Below, one piece after another: positions 16,549-23,989 of a stretch of 64,000 nucleotides of DNA. The notes under the pieces are model-generated. The model made no database searches. It was not told the DNA's origin and worked only from the letters and a program-made list of their open reading frames with translations. The DNA comes from Micromonospora parastrephiae. Its GTDB lineage: Bacteria > Actinomycetota > Actinomycetes > Mycobacteriales > Micromonosporaceae. The stretch spans positions 114,122 through 178,121 of the forward strand of contig NZ_JAEVHM010000001.1 in the NCBI RefSeq assembly GCF_016802865.1, written 5' to 3'. Made by a program: the position numbers and the translations under genes. Every line of letters begins with the position of its first letter. Position 1 is the stretch's first letter.

Positions 16549-17094
16549 CGGTTCGTGGTGGTGGCGACCGTTGCTCCCGCGAGCACCGGGCGGTCCGGAC
16601 GCTCGCTGCGCTCGCCCCGAGTCCGGCCCGCCCTGCCGACTCCGCGTCCAGTCACCCTCGCGCCTCAAGGCCGGCGCAGGGCCAAGACATTGCCGGAGCG
16701 GCCTACGGCCGCGCTGCCCTACCCCTTTTCGGCCGCCGGCTGCGCCGGGATTATCGGTATCGAACGTCGGAAGTAAAATCCGCCACGGGCTCAGAAAACA
16801 TCATGCACAAACCGCATGATCTTTTCCTCGAAACCCCCGCGTCGGATTTGACTGCCGCCGCCCGACACCTGGGCGAGCGAGCTCGCCCCCGGCGGCCAAA
16901 AAAGGGGTTGGGCCGTGACGTGACGGAAACGTCCAGGTGATCGCGGCCGGCACGGTCCGCCGAGTGATCTTGACGAAAACCGTCCCAGGGAAATAGGTCC
17001 CAAGTGGACAGCTCAACCCTTAATGTTGTATGATTATAGATGTGAGGGAGGGGATAGCAGCCCCCAACCACACAACCAACAACCCCACAACGAA
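16549..17094 (+). repeat. Long direct repeat, copy 1
   Basis: Bases 16549-16921 match 20558-20930 with no gap (constant offset 4009) and no difference that I could see; similarity continues at a lower level through the promoter motif to about 17094. It contains a dyad (ATCATGC/GCATGAT flanked by AAAA and TTTT, 16795-16825) that could terminate transcription, and it ends in promoter motif copy 6. Frames inside it translate to Arg/Pro-rich nonsense, so I call no gene. A diverged third copy lies at about 19340-19500. Confidence 0.9.
17005..17039 (+). promoter_or_regulatory. Shared promoter-like motif, copy 6, with -35 box
   Basis: TGGACA at 17005-17010 is separated by 18 bp from TATGAT in the motif TAATGTTGTATGATTATAG (17021-17039). 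This is one of the two copies with a recognisable -35 element. The DUF932 gene begins 71 nt further on. Confidence 0.65.
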
Positions 17095-17109
17095 GGGCAC
17101 CCACCAGTC

Positions 17110-18324
17110 ATGACCACCCTCGCACTCCCGGACGTCAACCAGCAGTTCGCCGCCGAGAGGATCGCGCAGATCAACCGGGCCGCCGACAAGCAGGCCGGCA
17201 TCGACGCTCAGATCGCTGACGGCAAGCTGCGCAGCCTCGGTAACGGCCGCTACTTGGTCACCGATCCGGATAGCTGGGATAACGGCGAAGTCCTCACCAT
17301 GAACCAGGGCGAGTTGCTGCCCGAACACGGCCTGGACGAGACCACCGGGCAGGTCGCTCTCTACACCACCACGCCCGCGTGGCACGCGCTCGGCAACGTG
17401 GTCCCCGGCGGCACGACCGACATCGACAAGGTGCTCACCCTCGGCGGTATCAACTTCCCCGTCAGCCGCCGCCCCGTGCTCTACCAGGCCAACCCGACCG
17501 ATCAGCCCCGCATCGTGCCGGACCAGTTCGTCAACATCCGCGAGGACACCAACGCCGCTCTCGGCGTGGTCGGAGCCCGCTACGAGGTGCTCCAGAACCG
17601 GCAGGGCTTCGAGTTCCTTCAGGACCTCGTGGACGACTACGACGTCACCTGGGAGTCCGCCGGCGCGCTGCGCGACGGCCGCAAGGTCTTCATCACCATG
17701 CGTCTGCCGCAAACCGTCAGCGTCGACGTCGAGGGCATCAACGACACGATCGTGCCGTTCATCGTCGCTCTCAACAGCCACGACGGATCCAGCCTCTTCC
17801 AGGTCGTGGCGACCCCGTGGCGGGTCGAGTGCGGCAACACCGAACGATTCTCCGTCCGAGACGCGCTCACCCGTTGGGGCGTCCGCCACACCCGCAACGC
17901 CCGCGACCGCATCGAAGAGGCCCGCCGCACCCTGCGCCTGTCGGTCGACTACTTCGACCAGTTCGCCGCGGAAGAGGAATCCCTCGCCCGCACCGATCTC
18001 GCCATCGACGAGTTTCACAAGGTGATCGGCGACCTGTGGGCAACCCCCGACGAGGACGCGCCCGTCCGCACGCGCAACAAGCACGCCAAGCGGGTGGAGA
18101 TCCTGACGGACCTCTACGACACCAACGCCGCCCGCCTGGGCCGCACCGCCTACGCCGCCGAGCGCGCCATCACCGAGTTCGCCGACTGGAAAACCGCCAT
18201 CCGGCCCACCGGATCCCTGCGCGGCAACAACCTCGCCGCCCGCGCGACCGCCGTCATGGAAGGCAGCGCCGACGAGCTGAAGAGCAAGGCCCACCGCCGC
18301 CTGCTCACCCTCACCCACCGCTGA
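17110..18324 (+). CDS. DUF932 (phage/plasmid-like) protein
   Basis: The 404-residue protein starts at ATG 17110. Its central part shows the pattern of the DUF932 family of phage and plasmid proteins: TPAWHALGNVV, GVVGARYEVLQNRQGFEFL, DGRKVFITMRLP and a conserved VVATPWRVECGNT. The C-terminal third is helical (RNARDRIEEARRTLRLSVDYFD). DUF932 proteins are abundant on mobile elements and have been noted in plasmid leading regions, but no biochemical activity is established. The gene has its own promoter motif and lies between two long direct repeats. Confidence 0.85.
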   Translation: MTTLALPDVNQQFAAERIAQINRAADKQAGIDAQIADGKLRSLGNGRYLVTDPDSWDNGEVLTMNQGELLPEHGLDETTGQVALYTTTPAWHALGNVVPGGTTDIDKVLTLGGINFPVSRRPVLYQANPTDQPRIVPDQFVNIREDTNAALGVVGARYEVLQNRQGFEFLQDLVDDYDVTWESAGALRDGRKVFITMRLPQTVSVDVEGINDTIVPFIVALNSHDGSSLFQVVATPWRVECGNTERFSVRDALTRWGVRHTRNARDRIEEARRTLRLSVDYFDQFAAEEESLARTDLAIDEFHKVIGDLWATPDEDAPVRTRNKHAKRVEILTDLYDTNAARLGRTAYAAERAITEFADWKTAIRPTGSLRGNNLAARATAVMEGSADELKSKAHRRLLTLTHR

Positions 18325-18387
18325 CCCCACCGGGGGCGGGCACCGAGCATTCGGCGCCCGCCCCTCGCGGCCCGAGACCGCGTCGGG

Positions 18388-18434
18388 GCGCATCGAGCAC
18401 GCCGACCCGGGCTGCCGCGCCCGCACCTCACGGC
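18388..18434 (+). repeat. GCGCATCGAGC intergenic repeat, copy 2
   Basis: GCGCATCGAGCACGCCG at 18388-18404 is followed by GGGCTGCCGC and CCTCACGG blocks, a three-part arrangement also found at 22890 and 23895. It lies about 55 nt before the start at 18459. Confidence 0.6.
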
Positions 18435-18458
18435 CGCACCCACGCGCAGGAGGGGACC

Positions 18459-18959
18459 ATGCAGAAACCCATCGGACTTCCCCACGGCGTACGCCTACCC
18501 CGCACCTTCACCGAAACCGACGCCCGCGACGTGTTCTCCGCCTTCGCCCGCGCCTACGGCTGGACGGGCTACCTGATCGGCCGCGCCGAAGTACAGGCCC
18601 GGATCAGCCCCCTCAGCCTCACCGACGCCGAATGGCAACGTCTGCACACCAGCGACGACTGGAACCGCGTCAACGCCACCGCAAGCCGCGCCATCGACCA
18701 CGCCGACGCCATCGGACACGCCCTACGACAGGCCGGATTCGGCTGCACCACCTGCACCTCAATCGTCACCGGCCCGCCCGCAGCAACCTGGCGACGGTGC
18801 CCACGTTGCCTCGCAACCACCACCCTGACCGAGCTGCAACACCAACCCTGCCCCGCCGCCGACCCGCCCGCCGCCCACACCTGGGACGCCGGACGATGCA
18901 GCGCCTGCACCATGCCCGCCCCGACACCCCGCCTCACCGCTGTGCCCGACGCCGCCTAA
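18459..18959 (+). CDS. Cys-rich hypothetical protein with zinc-ribbon motifs
   Basis: The ATG at 18459 follows GGAGGGG. The product has 166 residues: an N-terminal helical domain (DARDVFSAFARAYGW, then AEWQRLHTSDDW), then three CxxC pairs (CTTC, CPRC and CSAC) in the last 75 residues, consistent with one or two zinc ribbons. It is preceded by GCGCATCGAGC repeat copy 2 (18388-18404) and followed within 4 nt by a perfect hairpin. Nucleic-acid or protein binding is likely; the family is not recognised. Confidence 0.65.
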   Translation: MQKPIGLPHGVRLPRTFTETDARDVFSAFARAYGWTGYLIGRAEVQARISPLSLTDAEWQRLHTSDDWNRVNATASRAIDHADAIGHALRQAGFGCTTCTSIVTGPPAATWRRCPRCLATTTLTELQHQPCPAADPPAAHTWDAGRCSACTMPAPTPRLTAVPDAA

Positions 18960-18962
18960 CCA

Positions 18963-18996
18963 CCGGGGGACACCGGCGGTTGCCGGTGTCCCCCGG
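18963..18996 (+). terminator. Perfect 15-bp hairpin terminator
   Basis: CCGGGGGACACCGGC and its exact complement flank a GGTT loop directly after the stop at 18959. Stem and loop sizes are the same as in the hairpin at 10374. Confidence 0.75.
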
Positions 18997-19031
18997 CCCG
19001 ACGCTCAGCGGTCCGAACAGCAGGAGACCCG

Positions 19032-19256
19032 ATGGCCAGCCAGCCACACCAACCCATTTCCGGCGTCCTGGACGACCTCACCCACGCCCTACCGCTCATC
19101 GGCCGGCACTTGACCGCACCCGCTGTCATCGGCACCGGCGACCAGGCCACGCCAGTCGTCGCCATCACCGGACCACACACCACGATCACCGTCGAGCGTG
19201 GCCCCGAAACCAGCCACCGAATCACCATCGACATCCACACAGCGCGCGCCGCCTGA
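19032..19256 (+). CDS. Small hypothetical protein (74 aa)
   Basis: ATG 19032 follows a GGAGACC ribosome binding site. The 74-residue product has a helical start (GVLDDLTHALPLIGRHLT) and two likely beta strands (TPVVAITGPHTTITVERG and HRITIDIHT). It is too short to assign. It sits directly after the zinc-ribbon gene and its terminator, before a diverged fragment of the long repeat. Confidence 0.5.
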   Translation: MASQPHQPISGVLDDLTHALPLIGRHLTAPAVIGTGDQATPVVAITGPHTTITVERGPETSHRITIDIHTARAA

Positions 19257-19577
19257 CCGCCAGTCGGATTCCCCCTGGGACTCCCCCGATCTGCTCCCCC
19301 GATCCACGGCACGGCCACCGCGACTCCCACGAGCACCAGCCGGCTCGGATGCTCGCCGCACCTGTCACCCGTCCGGGCCGGCTGCCACCCGCGTGCGCAG
19401 TCGCCCTGGTGCCTCAAGGCCGGCACAGGGCCAAGACATTGACCGGAGCGGCCTACGGCCGCGCTGCCTAACCCTGCACGGCCGCCGGCTGCGCCGGCGA
19501 CCAGCCCCCGTCAACTCCTGCCCTGACCGCCAGGGACGCACCCGCAGTTTCCCAGCACAGAAAGGACCTCCACAGTC
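19257..19577. other. Diverged fragment of the long repeat
   Basis: The stretch at about 19340-19500 resembles the middle of the direct repeat (CCTCAAGGCCGG, GGGCCAAGACATTG, CGGCCTACGGCCGCGCTGCC) but with many substitutions and without the downstream promoter motif. I see no gene in it. Confidence 0.6.
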
Positions 19578-20468
19578 ATGCGAACCATCGCCGATTTCCG
19601 ACGCGCCGCCGTACCCGACAGCATCTGGTTGTGCATCAACCGGCGTCTCATCGGCGGGTGCCACGTCGTCGGGTTCAACTCGGCGGCCGGTGTGCTGTTC
19701 ACCGACCGGTACGCCGAGCACGGCCAACCCGAAGCGGTCGCGTTCCCGGCCGACGTGGAAGTGGTCGACCGCACGTCGTCCACCACAGTCCACCCGCACG
19801 GCATCACCGCCCGGGTGTACCGCATCACCAAGACAGAAGCCCGGCGCCGCTGGCACCTCGGCCAGTACGTCGCGGTCAGCAACGAACGCCACGACGACGG
19901 CACACGCGGATACGCGATGCGCCCCGGGCACTACCGCGAGCGGTTCCCCACGTTCGACGCGATGGTCGAGGCGTCTACAGACACCCGGCGGCCAACGGCG
20001 GTCCACTTCTCCAAGCCCCTCCCGATGTTCGACCTCGTCGCAGACGCAAGCGCGGCCGAATCCACCGACGGGCGATTCTGGATCCGCGTCGCCGTCGACG
20101 CGTGGCTGTGGATACACCCCGACGCCACCGGGCGGCCCTGCCGGCATACCCACGACACGGCCACGATGCTTCAGTCCGGCGACCTGCGGGCAGTCAACAC
20201 CCACCACACCCCGGCCGACTGCGAACGCGTCACCGCCGAACTCATCGGCGGGGACCTCACCATCACCGGCACCCCCGCCGGCACGGTCCAAATGAACGTC
20301 GCGGACAACACGGGCGGGTTCCTCACCGGCATCGCCGAGCGGATCGGTCCGTTCACCGTTCACCTTCTCCGCACCAGCCTCACGCGGCCCTGCAACACCC
20401 GCACCGGCAAGCCGGACCCGCGCGCGGCGGAGCCACCCGCCACCACCGACATAACGCCCCGCCACTAA
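19578..20468 (+). CDS. Mosaic protein, short paralogue of the 823-aa protein
   Basis: The 296-residue protein starts at ATG 19578. It contains the same N-terminus as the protein at 10442 (MRTIADFRRAAVPDSIWLCI). Next come the GVLFTDRYAEHGQPEAVAFP module, then RITKTEARRRW with FPTFDAMVEAS. Last come the Trp/His module and a GTVQMNVADNTGGFLTGIAE segment. In the larger protein the last two modules precede the second and third, so the order is permuted. No catalytic residues stand out. It is followed by the second copy of the long repeat. Function unknown. Confidence 0.7.
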   Translation: MRTIADFRRAAVPDSIWLCINRRLIGGCHVVGFNSAAGVLFTDRYAEHGQPEAVAFPADVEVVDRTSSTTVHPHGITARVYRITKTEARRRWHLGQYVAVSNERHDDGTRGYAMRPGHYRERFPTFDAMVEASTDTRRPTAVHFSKPLPMFDLVADASAAESTDGRFWIRVAVDAWLWIHPDATGRPCRHTHDTATMLQSGDLRAVNTHHTPADCERVTAELIGGDLTITGTPAGTVQMNVADNTGGFLTGIAERIGPFTVHLLRTSLTRPCNTRTGKPDPRAAEPPATTDITPRH

Positions 20469-20557
20469 TCGACCTGTCACAGCTGACAACCACCGCACCC
20501 GCACGCAGCAACCGTCGGCCGCCTCCGCCGCTGAGCCTTCAGCCCGTTTTGGTTCCC

Positions 20558-21104
20558 CGGTTCGTGGTGGTGGCGACCGTTGCTCCCGCGAGCACCGGGC
20601 GGTCCGGACGCTCGCTGCGCTCGCCCCGAGTCCGGCCCGCCCTGCCGACTCCGCGTCCAGTCACCCTCGCGCCTCAAGGCCGGCGCAGGGCCAAGACATT
20701 GCCGGAGCGGCCTACGGCCGCGCTGCCCTACCCCTTTTCGGCCGCCGGCTGCGCCGGGATTATCGGTATCGAACGTCGGAAGTAAAATCCGCCACGGGCT
20801 CAGAAAACATCATGCACAAACCGCATGATCTTTTCCTCGAAACCCCCGCGTCGGATTTGACTGCCGCCGCCCGACACCTGGGCGAGCGAGCTCGCCCCCG
20901 GCGGCCAAAAAAGGGGTTGGGCCGTGACGGGACGAACACGTCCAGGTGATCGCGGCCGGCACGGCCCGCCGGGCGATCTTGGGTCAAAACCATTCGCGGA
21001 GAAATGGCTCCCAGATAGACAGCTCAACCCTTAATGCTGTATGATTATAGATGTGAGGGAGGGGACGGCAGCCCCCAACCACACAACCAACAACCCCACA
21101 ACGA
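20558..21104 (+). repeat. Long direct repeat, copy 2
   Basis: The first 370 bases match 16549-16921 and the remainder is similar through the promoter motif and the CCCCCAACCACACAACCAACA leader. Recombination between the two copies would remove about 4 kb carrying the DUF932, zinc-ribbon and mosaic genes. No gene is called inside. Confidence 0.9.
21016..21050 (+). promoter_or_regulatory. Shared promoter-like motif, copy 7, with -35 box
   Basis: TAGACA (21016-21021) and TATGAT (21040-21045) are 18 bp apart; the motif TAATGCTGTATGATTATAG covers 21032-21050. The gene at 21116 starts 66 nt later. Confidence 0.65.
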
Positions 21105-21115
21105 AAGGCAGCACG

Positions 21116-21541
21116 ATGGGCGAAACTCCCGCCACCTACGAACAAGCCGACCGCGTCGCCAAGCTCACCCGCGAAGTCCGTGCCCGTCACCTCGCGCACC
21201 TGCGCCTCACGACCGAGGCGATGCGCGACATCCTCCGCATCGAGGACAACCACGAGCGCAACCGACGCACCGTCGTGATCTTCCTGCACCTGGTCCTCAG
21301 CAAGACCCACCCGGTCACCCCCGAGTGCGCGAACCAGATCATCACCGCCGCCGCCTACGAGGTGAACGGCATCGACTGGGCAGCCACCGAATACACGGTC
21401 CGTTGGATTGACAGCGGACGGTTCTACCTCGACACCATGAGCGGAGGGGCGGGCTTCTGTATGCCCGTCAACCTCACCGCCGACCCGGTCAACATCGAGC
21501 AGCACCCGAACGTCTACCTCGCCCCGGTGAGCAAGGGCTGA
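21116..21541 (+). CDS. Hypothetical protein
   Basis: ATG 21116 follows GAAAGG. The 141-residue protein begins with a long helical stretch (EQADRVAKLTREVRARHLAH) and ends with a strand-rich part (YTVRWIDSGRFYLDT). No motif, signal or membrane segment is seen. It is expressed from motif copy 7 in the second long repeat and terminated by a perfect 16-bp hairpin, forming another one-gene cassette. Family not recognised. Confidence 0.65.
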   Translation: MGETPATYEQADRVAKLTREVRARHLAHLRLTTEAMRDILRIEDNHERNRRTVVIFLHLVLSKTHPVTPECANQIITAAAYEVNGIDWAATEYTVRWIDSGRFYLDTMSGGAGFCMPVNLTADPVNIEQHPNVYLAPVSKG

Positions 21542-21549
21542 CACGCAAC

Positions 21550-21595
21550 CGCCAGCGGCGGCCGGACAGATTCCGCGCCCCGGCCGCCGCTGGCG
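21550..21595 (+). terminator. Perfect 16-bp hairpin terminator
   Basis: CGCCAGCGGCGGCCGG pairs exactly with CCGGCCGCCGCTGGCG across 14 nt, 8 nt after the stop at 21541. Confidence 0.7.
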
Positions 21596-21674
21596 ACGCC
21601 TGCCAAATCCCCTCACGCGCCCGGCCATTTTTCGCCGACGACGCGCCCAGGTGCCCTCACCGGAAGGCCCCGCC

Positions 21675-22319
21675 ATGCTCGTTTACACCCTCGCCACGTT
21701 CAATGTCGCCCTGACCCTCGCTGTGCTTCTGCTCGCACGCCATCAGCACCGCGTCCTGACCACGCTTCACACCCGGTTGACCATCGCCGAATACCGCGCC
21801 AGCCACGACGACCTCACCGGGCTACTGAACCGACGCGCCATCCTCGCGCACCTGCAAACCCAGCTCGACGCCAGCCGCCCAGTCACCATCGCCGTGCTCG
21901 ACTTCGACGACTTCAAAGCCATCAACGACAACCACGGCCACGACGCCGGAGACAAAGCGCTCATTGAAGCCGCCCGCCAGCTCAAAGCGCTACCCATGAC
22001 CGCCGGTCGCCTCGGTGGCGATGAATTCCTCATGGTGACCACGGCCGACCCCCGCACCGGGTCCGCTCACGCCGTCGCCGCGCAAGCCGCAATAGCGAGC
22101 GCCTGCATCGACGCCGCCGGCCGCACCGTCCGACTGGCCGTGACCGCAGGTGTGGCCCACGCCCCCGCCGGCATCAGCCTCCCGGACCTCATGCGCCGCG
22201 CCGACCGCGCGATGTACGCAGCCAAGCGCACCGGCGAACCGCTCCAGACCTACCACGACGAGATCCCCGACGTGCCGGCCCCCGGCCCCCAGCACCACCG
22301 CCGCACCTACCGCCGCTAA
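21675..22319 (+). CDS. Membrane-anchored GGDEF diguanylate cyclase
   Basis: The 214-residue protein starts at ATG 21675 behind GGAAGG. One N-terminal membrane helix (about 4-22) is followed by a short linker and a complete GGDEF domain: HDDLTGLLNRRA near residue 46, VLDFDDFKAINDNHGHDAGD, and an intact LGGDEF near 113, then DRAMYAAKRTGE. Such domains make cyclic di-GMP from two GTP. The RxxD inhibitory site expected just before GGDEF is absent, so product inhibition through it is unlikely. A mobile-element cyclase could alter host development or transfer timing, as c-di-GMP controls differentiation in Streptomyces. Activity is inferred. Confidence 0.85.
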   Translation: MLVYTLATFNVALTLAVLLLARHQHRVLTTLHTRLTIAEYRASHDDLTGLLNRRAILAHLQTQLDASRPVTIAVLDFDDFKAINDNHGHDAGDKALIEAARQLKALPMTAGRLGGDEFLMVTTADPRTGSAHAVAAQAAIASACIDAAGRTVRLAVTAGVAHAPAGISLPDLMRRADRAMYAAKRTGEPLQTYHDEIPDVPAPGPQHHRRTYRR

Positions 22320-22327
22320 CCCACGCC

Positions 22328-22366
22328 GGGCCGGTGGCCGGGCAACCCCCACCCGACCACCGGCCC
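22328..22366 (+). terminator. Hairpin terminator
   Basis: GGGCCGGTGG (22328-22337) pairs with CCACCGGCCC (22357-22366), extended inward by CGGG/CCCG, 8 nt after the GGDEF stop. Confidence 0.65.
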
Positions 22367-22385
22367 CACCCGTAGAGGAGTCCGG

Positions 22386-22835
22386 ATGACCGCGCTCACC
22401 GCACCGACGATGAAGCTACGCACCCTGCCCGCCACCGACCGGCGACGCGACGTCTACACCCTGCTCGACGGCGCGACCCGCACCGTTTCCGTCGCGCTGG
22501 CCCGGCTCGACCTGTGCGACCACGTCCCGGCATGGCCAGCCGACCCCGAAGCGACGGCCTACCCGCCGCGCACGGTCCGAGCCGCCGCCGCCCAAATCGC
22601 CCAACACGCACGCGACGACCGATGCGACCGATGCGTCACCCGCCACCACCAGATGCGCGCCGCCGCCCGACTCGCCGAACTCTGGTTGGACCTGTGGCGC
22701 GCGTGCATCCGCTACATCACCCAGCCCCAGCGCTTCCCGTTCCACCGCACACAGCGCGCCGCCGCATGGCTGGCCGACTACGTCGCATGGGTCATCACCG
22801 GGCGACCGCACTACCTCCTAGGCCAACCCGCCTAG
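22386..22835 (+). CDS. Hypothetical protein
   Basis: ATG 22386 follows GAGGAG. The 149-residue protein is Arg- and Ala-rich, with a CDRC pair near the middle and a Trp-rich helical C-terminal half (ELWLDLWRACIRYI, then AAAWLADYVAWVITG). The C-terminal helices are amphipathic rather than clearly transmembrane. No family is recognised. A perfect hairpin follows. Confidence 0.6.
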   Translation: MTALTAPTMKLRTLPATDRRRDVYTLLDGATRTVSVALARLDLCDHVPAWPADPEATAYPPRTVRAAAAQIAQHARDDRCDRCVTRHHQMRAAARLAELWLDLWRACIRYITQPQRFPFHRTQRAAAWLADYVAWVITGRPHYLLGQPA

Positions 22836-22839
22836 CCCC

Positions 22840-22872
22840 GGTGCCCGGCCGGCATCCCACCGGCCGGGCACC
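22840..22872 (+). terminator. Perfect 13-bp hairpin terminator
   Basis: GGTGCCCGGCCGG and its exact complement flank a 7-nt loop just after the stop at 22835. Confidence 0.7.
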
Positions 22873-22889
22873 GCACGCGGGACGCGTCG

Positions 22890-22936
22890 ACGCGCATCGA
22901 GCACGCCACCGCCGGCTGCCGCTCCCGCCCCTCACC
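22890..22936 (+). repeat. GCGCATCGAGC intergenic repeat, copy 3
   Basis: ACGCGCATCGAGCACGCC is followed by CCGGCTGCCGC and CCCCTCACC blocks, as in copies 2 and 4. It lies between a terminator and the gene at 22984. Confidence 0.6.
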
Positions 22937-22983
22937 CTGCACACCTCAAACAGACCCATCACCAAGCCGCCCGGAAGGCCCCA

Positions 22984-23385
22984 ATGCATCCGCACATCCG
23001 CCACCCCCGCGACCCACGCCAATCCGTCTGTGGCATACCCGCCACAGACGTACAGCGATGGGAGACCGAGCACCCGCCACGCAGCTACTACACCTGCGAG
23101 GACTGCTACACCCTCCTACCCGAGGCAACCCGACCCGACGACGCCACCCACCCAACCGGCGACGCCACGCTCATCGACACCCTGCGCCAAATCGTCGCCA
23201 ACCGCCAACACGCCAAGATCAACGGCGTCATCGTCGACATCTGGTCGGCCAGCGTCACCGTCCTCATCTGGGACAACATCCGCGACGACAAACGGCAAAG
23301 ACTCCTCACCCTGCCATCACACGAACTGATCCTTCGTTGCGTCGCCATTTACACCCACCTCAACGCAAAGACCAACAACCAATGA
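22984..23385 (+). CDS. Small Cys/His-containing hypothetical protein
   Basis: The 133-residue protein starts at ATG 22984. Its N-terminal 40 residues contain His and Cys residues (HPHIRHPRDPRQSVCG, YYTCEDCYTLL) that could bind a metal. The C-terminal half has a compact alpha/beta pattern (NGVIVDIWSASVTVLIWDNI). The next gene starts within its stop codon (ATGA), so the two are coupled. Family not recognised. Confidence 0.6.
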   Translation: MHPHIRHPRDPRQSVCGIPATDVQRWETEHPPRSYYTCEDCYTLLPEATRPDDATHPTGDATLIDTLRQIVANRQHAKINGVIVDIWSASVTVLIWDNIRDDKRQRLLTLPSHELILRCVAIYTHLNAKTNNQ

Positions 23386-23783
23386 CCGACGACCAGCGAC
23401 GGCAGCGGTTCGTCTTCGGGCCGTGGGTGTTCGACATCAGCGCCGCACTAACGCTGATTGCCGCGCGACCGCGCGACGCCCAACCCCTCAACGTCACCGC
23501 CTGGGCGAACGCCTACGGCCTGCACCACCTCGACAACCCGAACCCCTGGGCAACCAACCTCATCGGCCCAACCACCAACACCCTCCACCGGGCCTACGCC
23601 ATGACCACCGACCTCACCACACCAGTGATCGTGTGTCAGATCCCCATCACCGGACAGCAGCCCGCCCCGCTGCTCATCGACGGGACACACCGGCTCTACC
23701 GCGCATGGCGCGAACAGGTGCCGCAGCTCCCCGCCTACCTGCTCACCCCAGCAGAGACCCAACAGATCCAGACACCGCGCTAA
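23382..23783 (+). CDS. ParB-like (ParB/sulfiredoxin fold) small protein
   Basis: The 133-residue protein starts at ATG 23382 overlapping the previous stop. The key feature is LLIDGTHRLYRAWREQV near residue 100, close to the IDGxHR signature of the ParB/sulfiredoxin N-terminal fold, which binds nucleotide in related proteins. The N-terminal part (FGPWVFDISAALTL) would complete the small domain. Stand-alone ParB-like proteins, some with nuclease activity, occur on conjugative elements. It is coupled to the Cys/His protein, suggesting joint function. The fold assignment rests on one motif. Confidence 0.6.
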   Translation: MTDDQRRQRFVFGPWVFDISAALTLIAARPRDAQPLNVTAWANAYGLHHLDNPNPWATNLIGPTTNTLHRAYAMTTDLTTPVIVCQIPITGQQPAPLLIDGTHRLYRAWREQVPQLPAYLLTPAETQQIQTPR

Positions 23784-23847
23784 CCCTGCCTCACCGGTCC
23801 ACCGCCCCGGCCCCGAACACGCTCCTGAACGCCTACCCCACGCAGCG

Positions 23848-23872
23848 CCCGGCCGCCGACAAAGCGGCCGGG
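23848..23872 (+). terminator. Hairpin terminator
   Basis: CCCGGCCGC pairs with GCGGCCGGG across a 7-nt loop, 65 nt after the ParB-like stop. Confidence 0.6.
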
Positions 23873-23894
23873 ACAGCGCACCCCAGGCGTCACC

Positions 23895-23941
23895 GACGCG
23901 CATCGAGCGCGCCGCTGCCGGCTGCCGCACACCTCACCCAG
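23895..23941 (+). repeat. GCGCATCGAGC intergenic repeat, copy 4
   Basis: GACGCGCATCGAGCGCGCCG is followed by GCCGGCTGCCGC and CACCTCACC, about 50 nt before the start at 23990. It is the closest match to copy 1 at 6601. Confidence 0.6.
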
Positions 23942-23989
23942 TGCCGCACCCCGCAGCGCAAACCCTCGCACCGCATGAGAGGCATCCGC

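Noticed and set aside
16458..16940. 160-codon frame inside the long repeat
   Set aside because: The same sequence at 20558 is not preserved as the same gene, codon pattern is random, and a terminator-like dyad interrupts it. Treated as repeat DNA.
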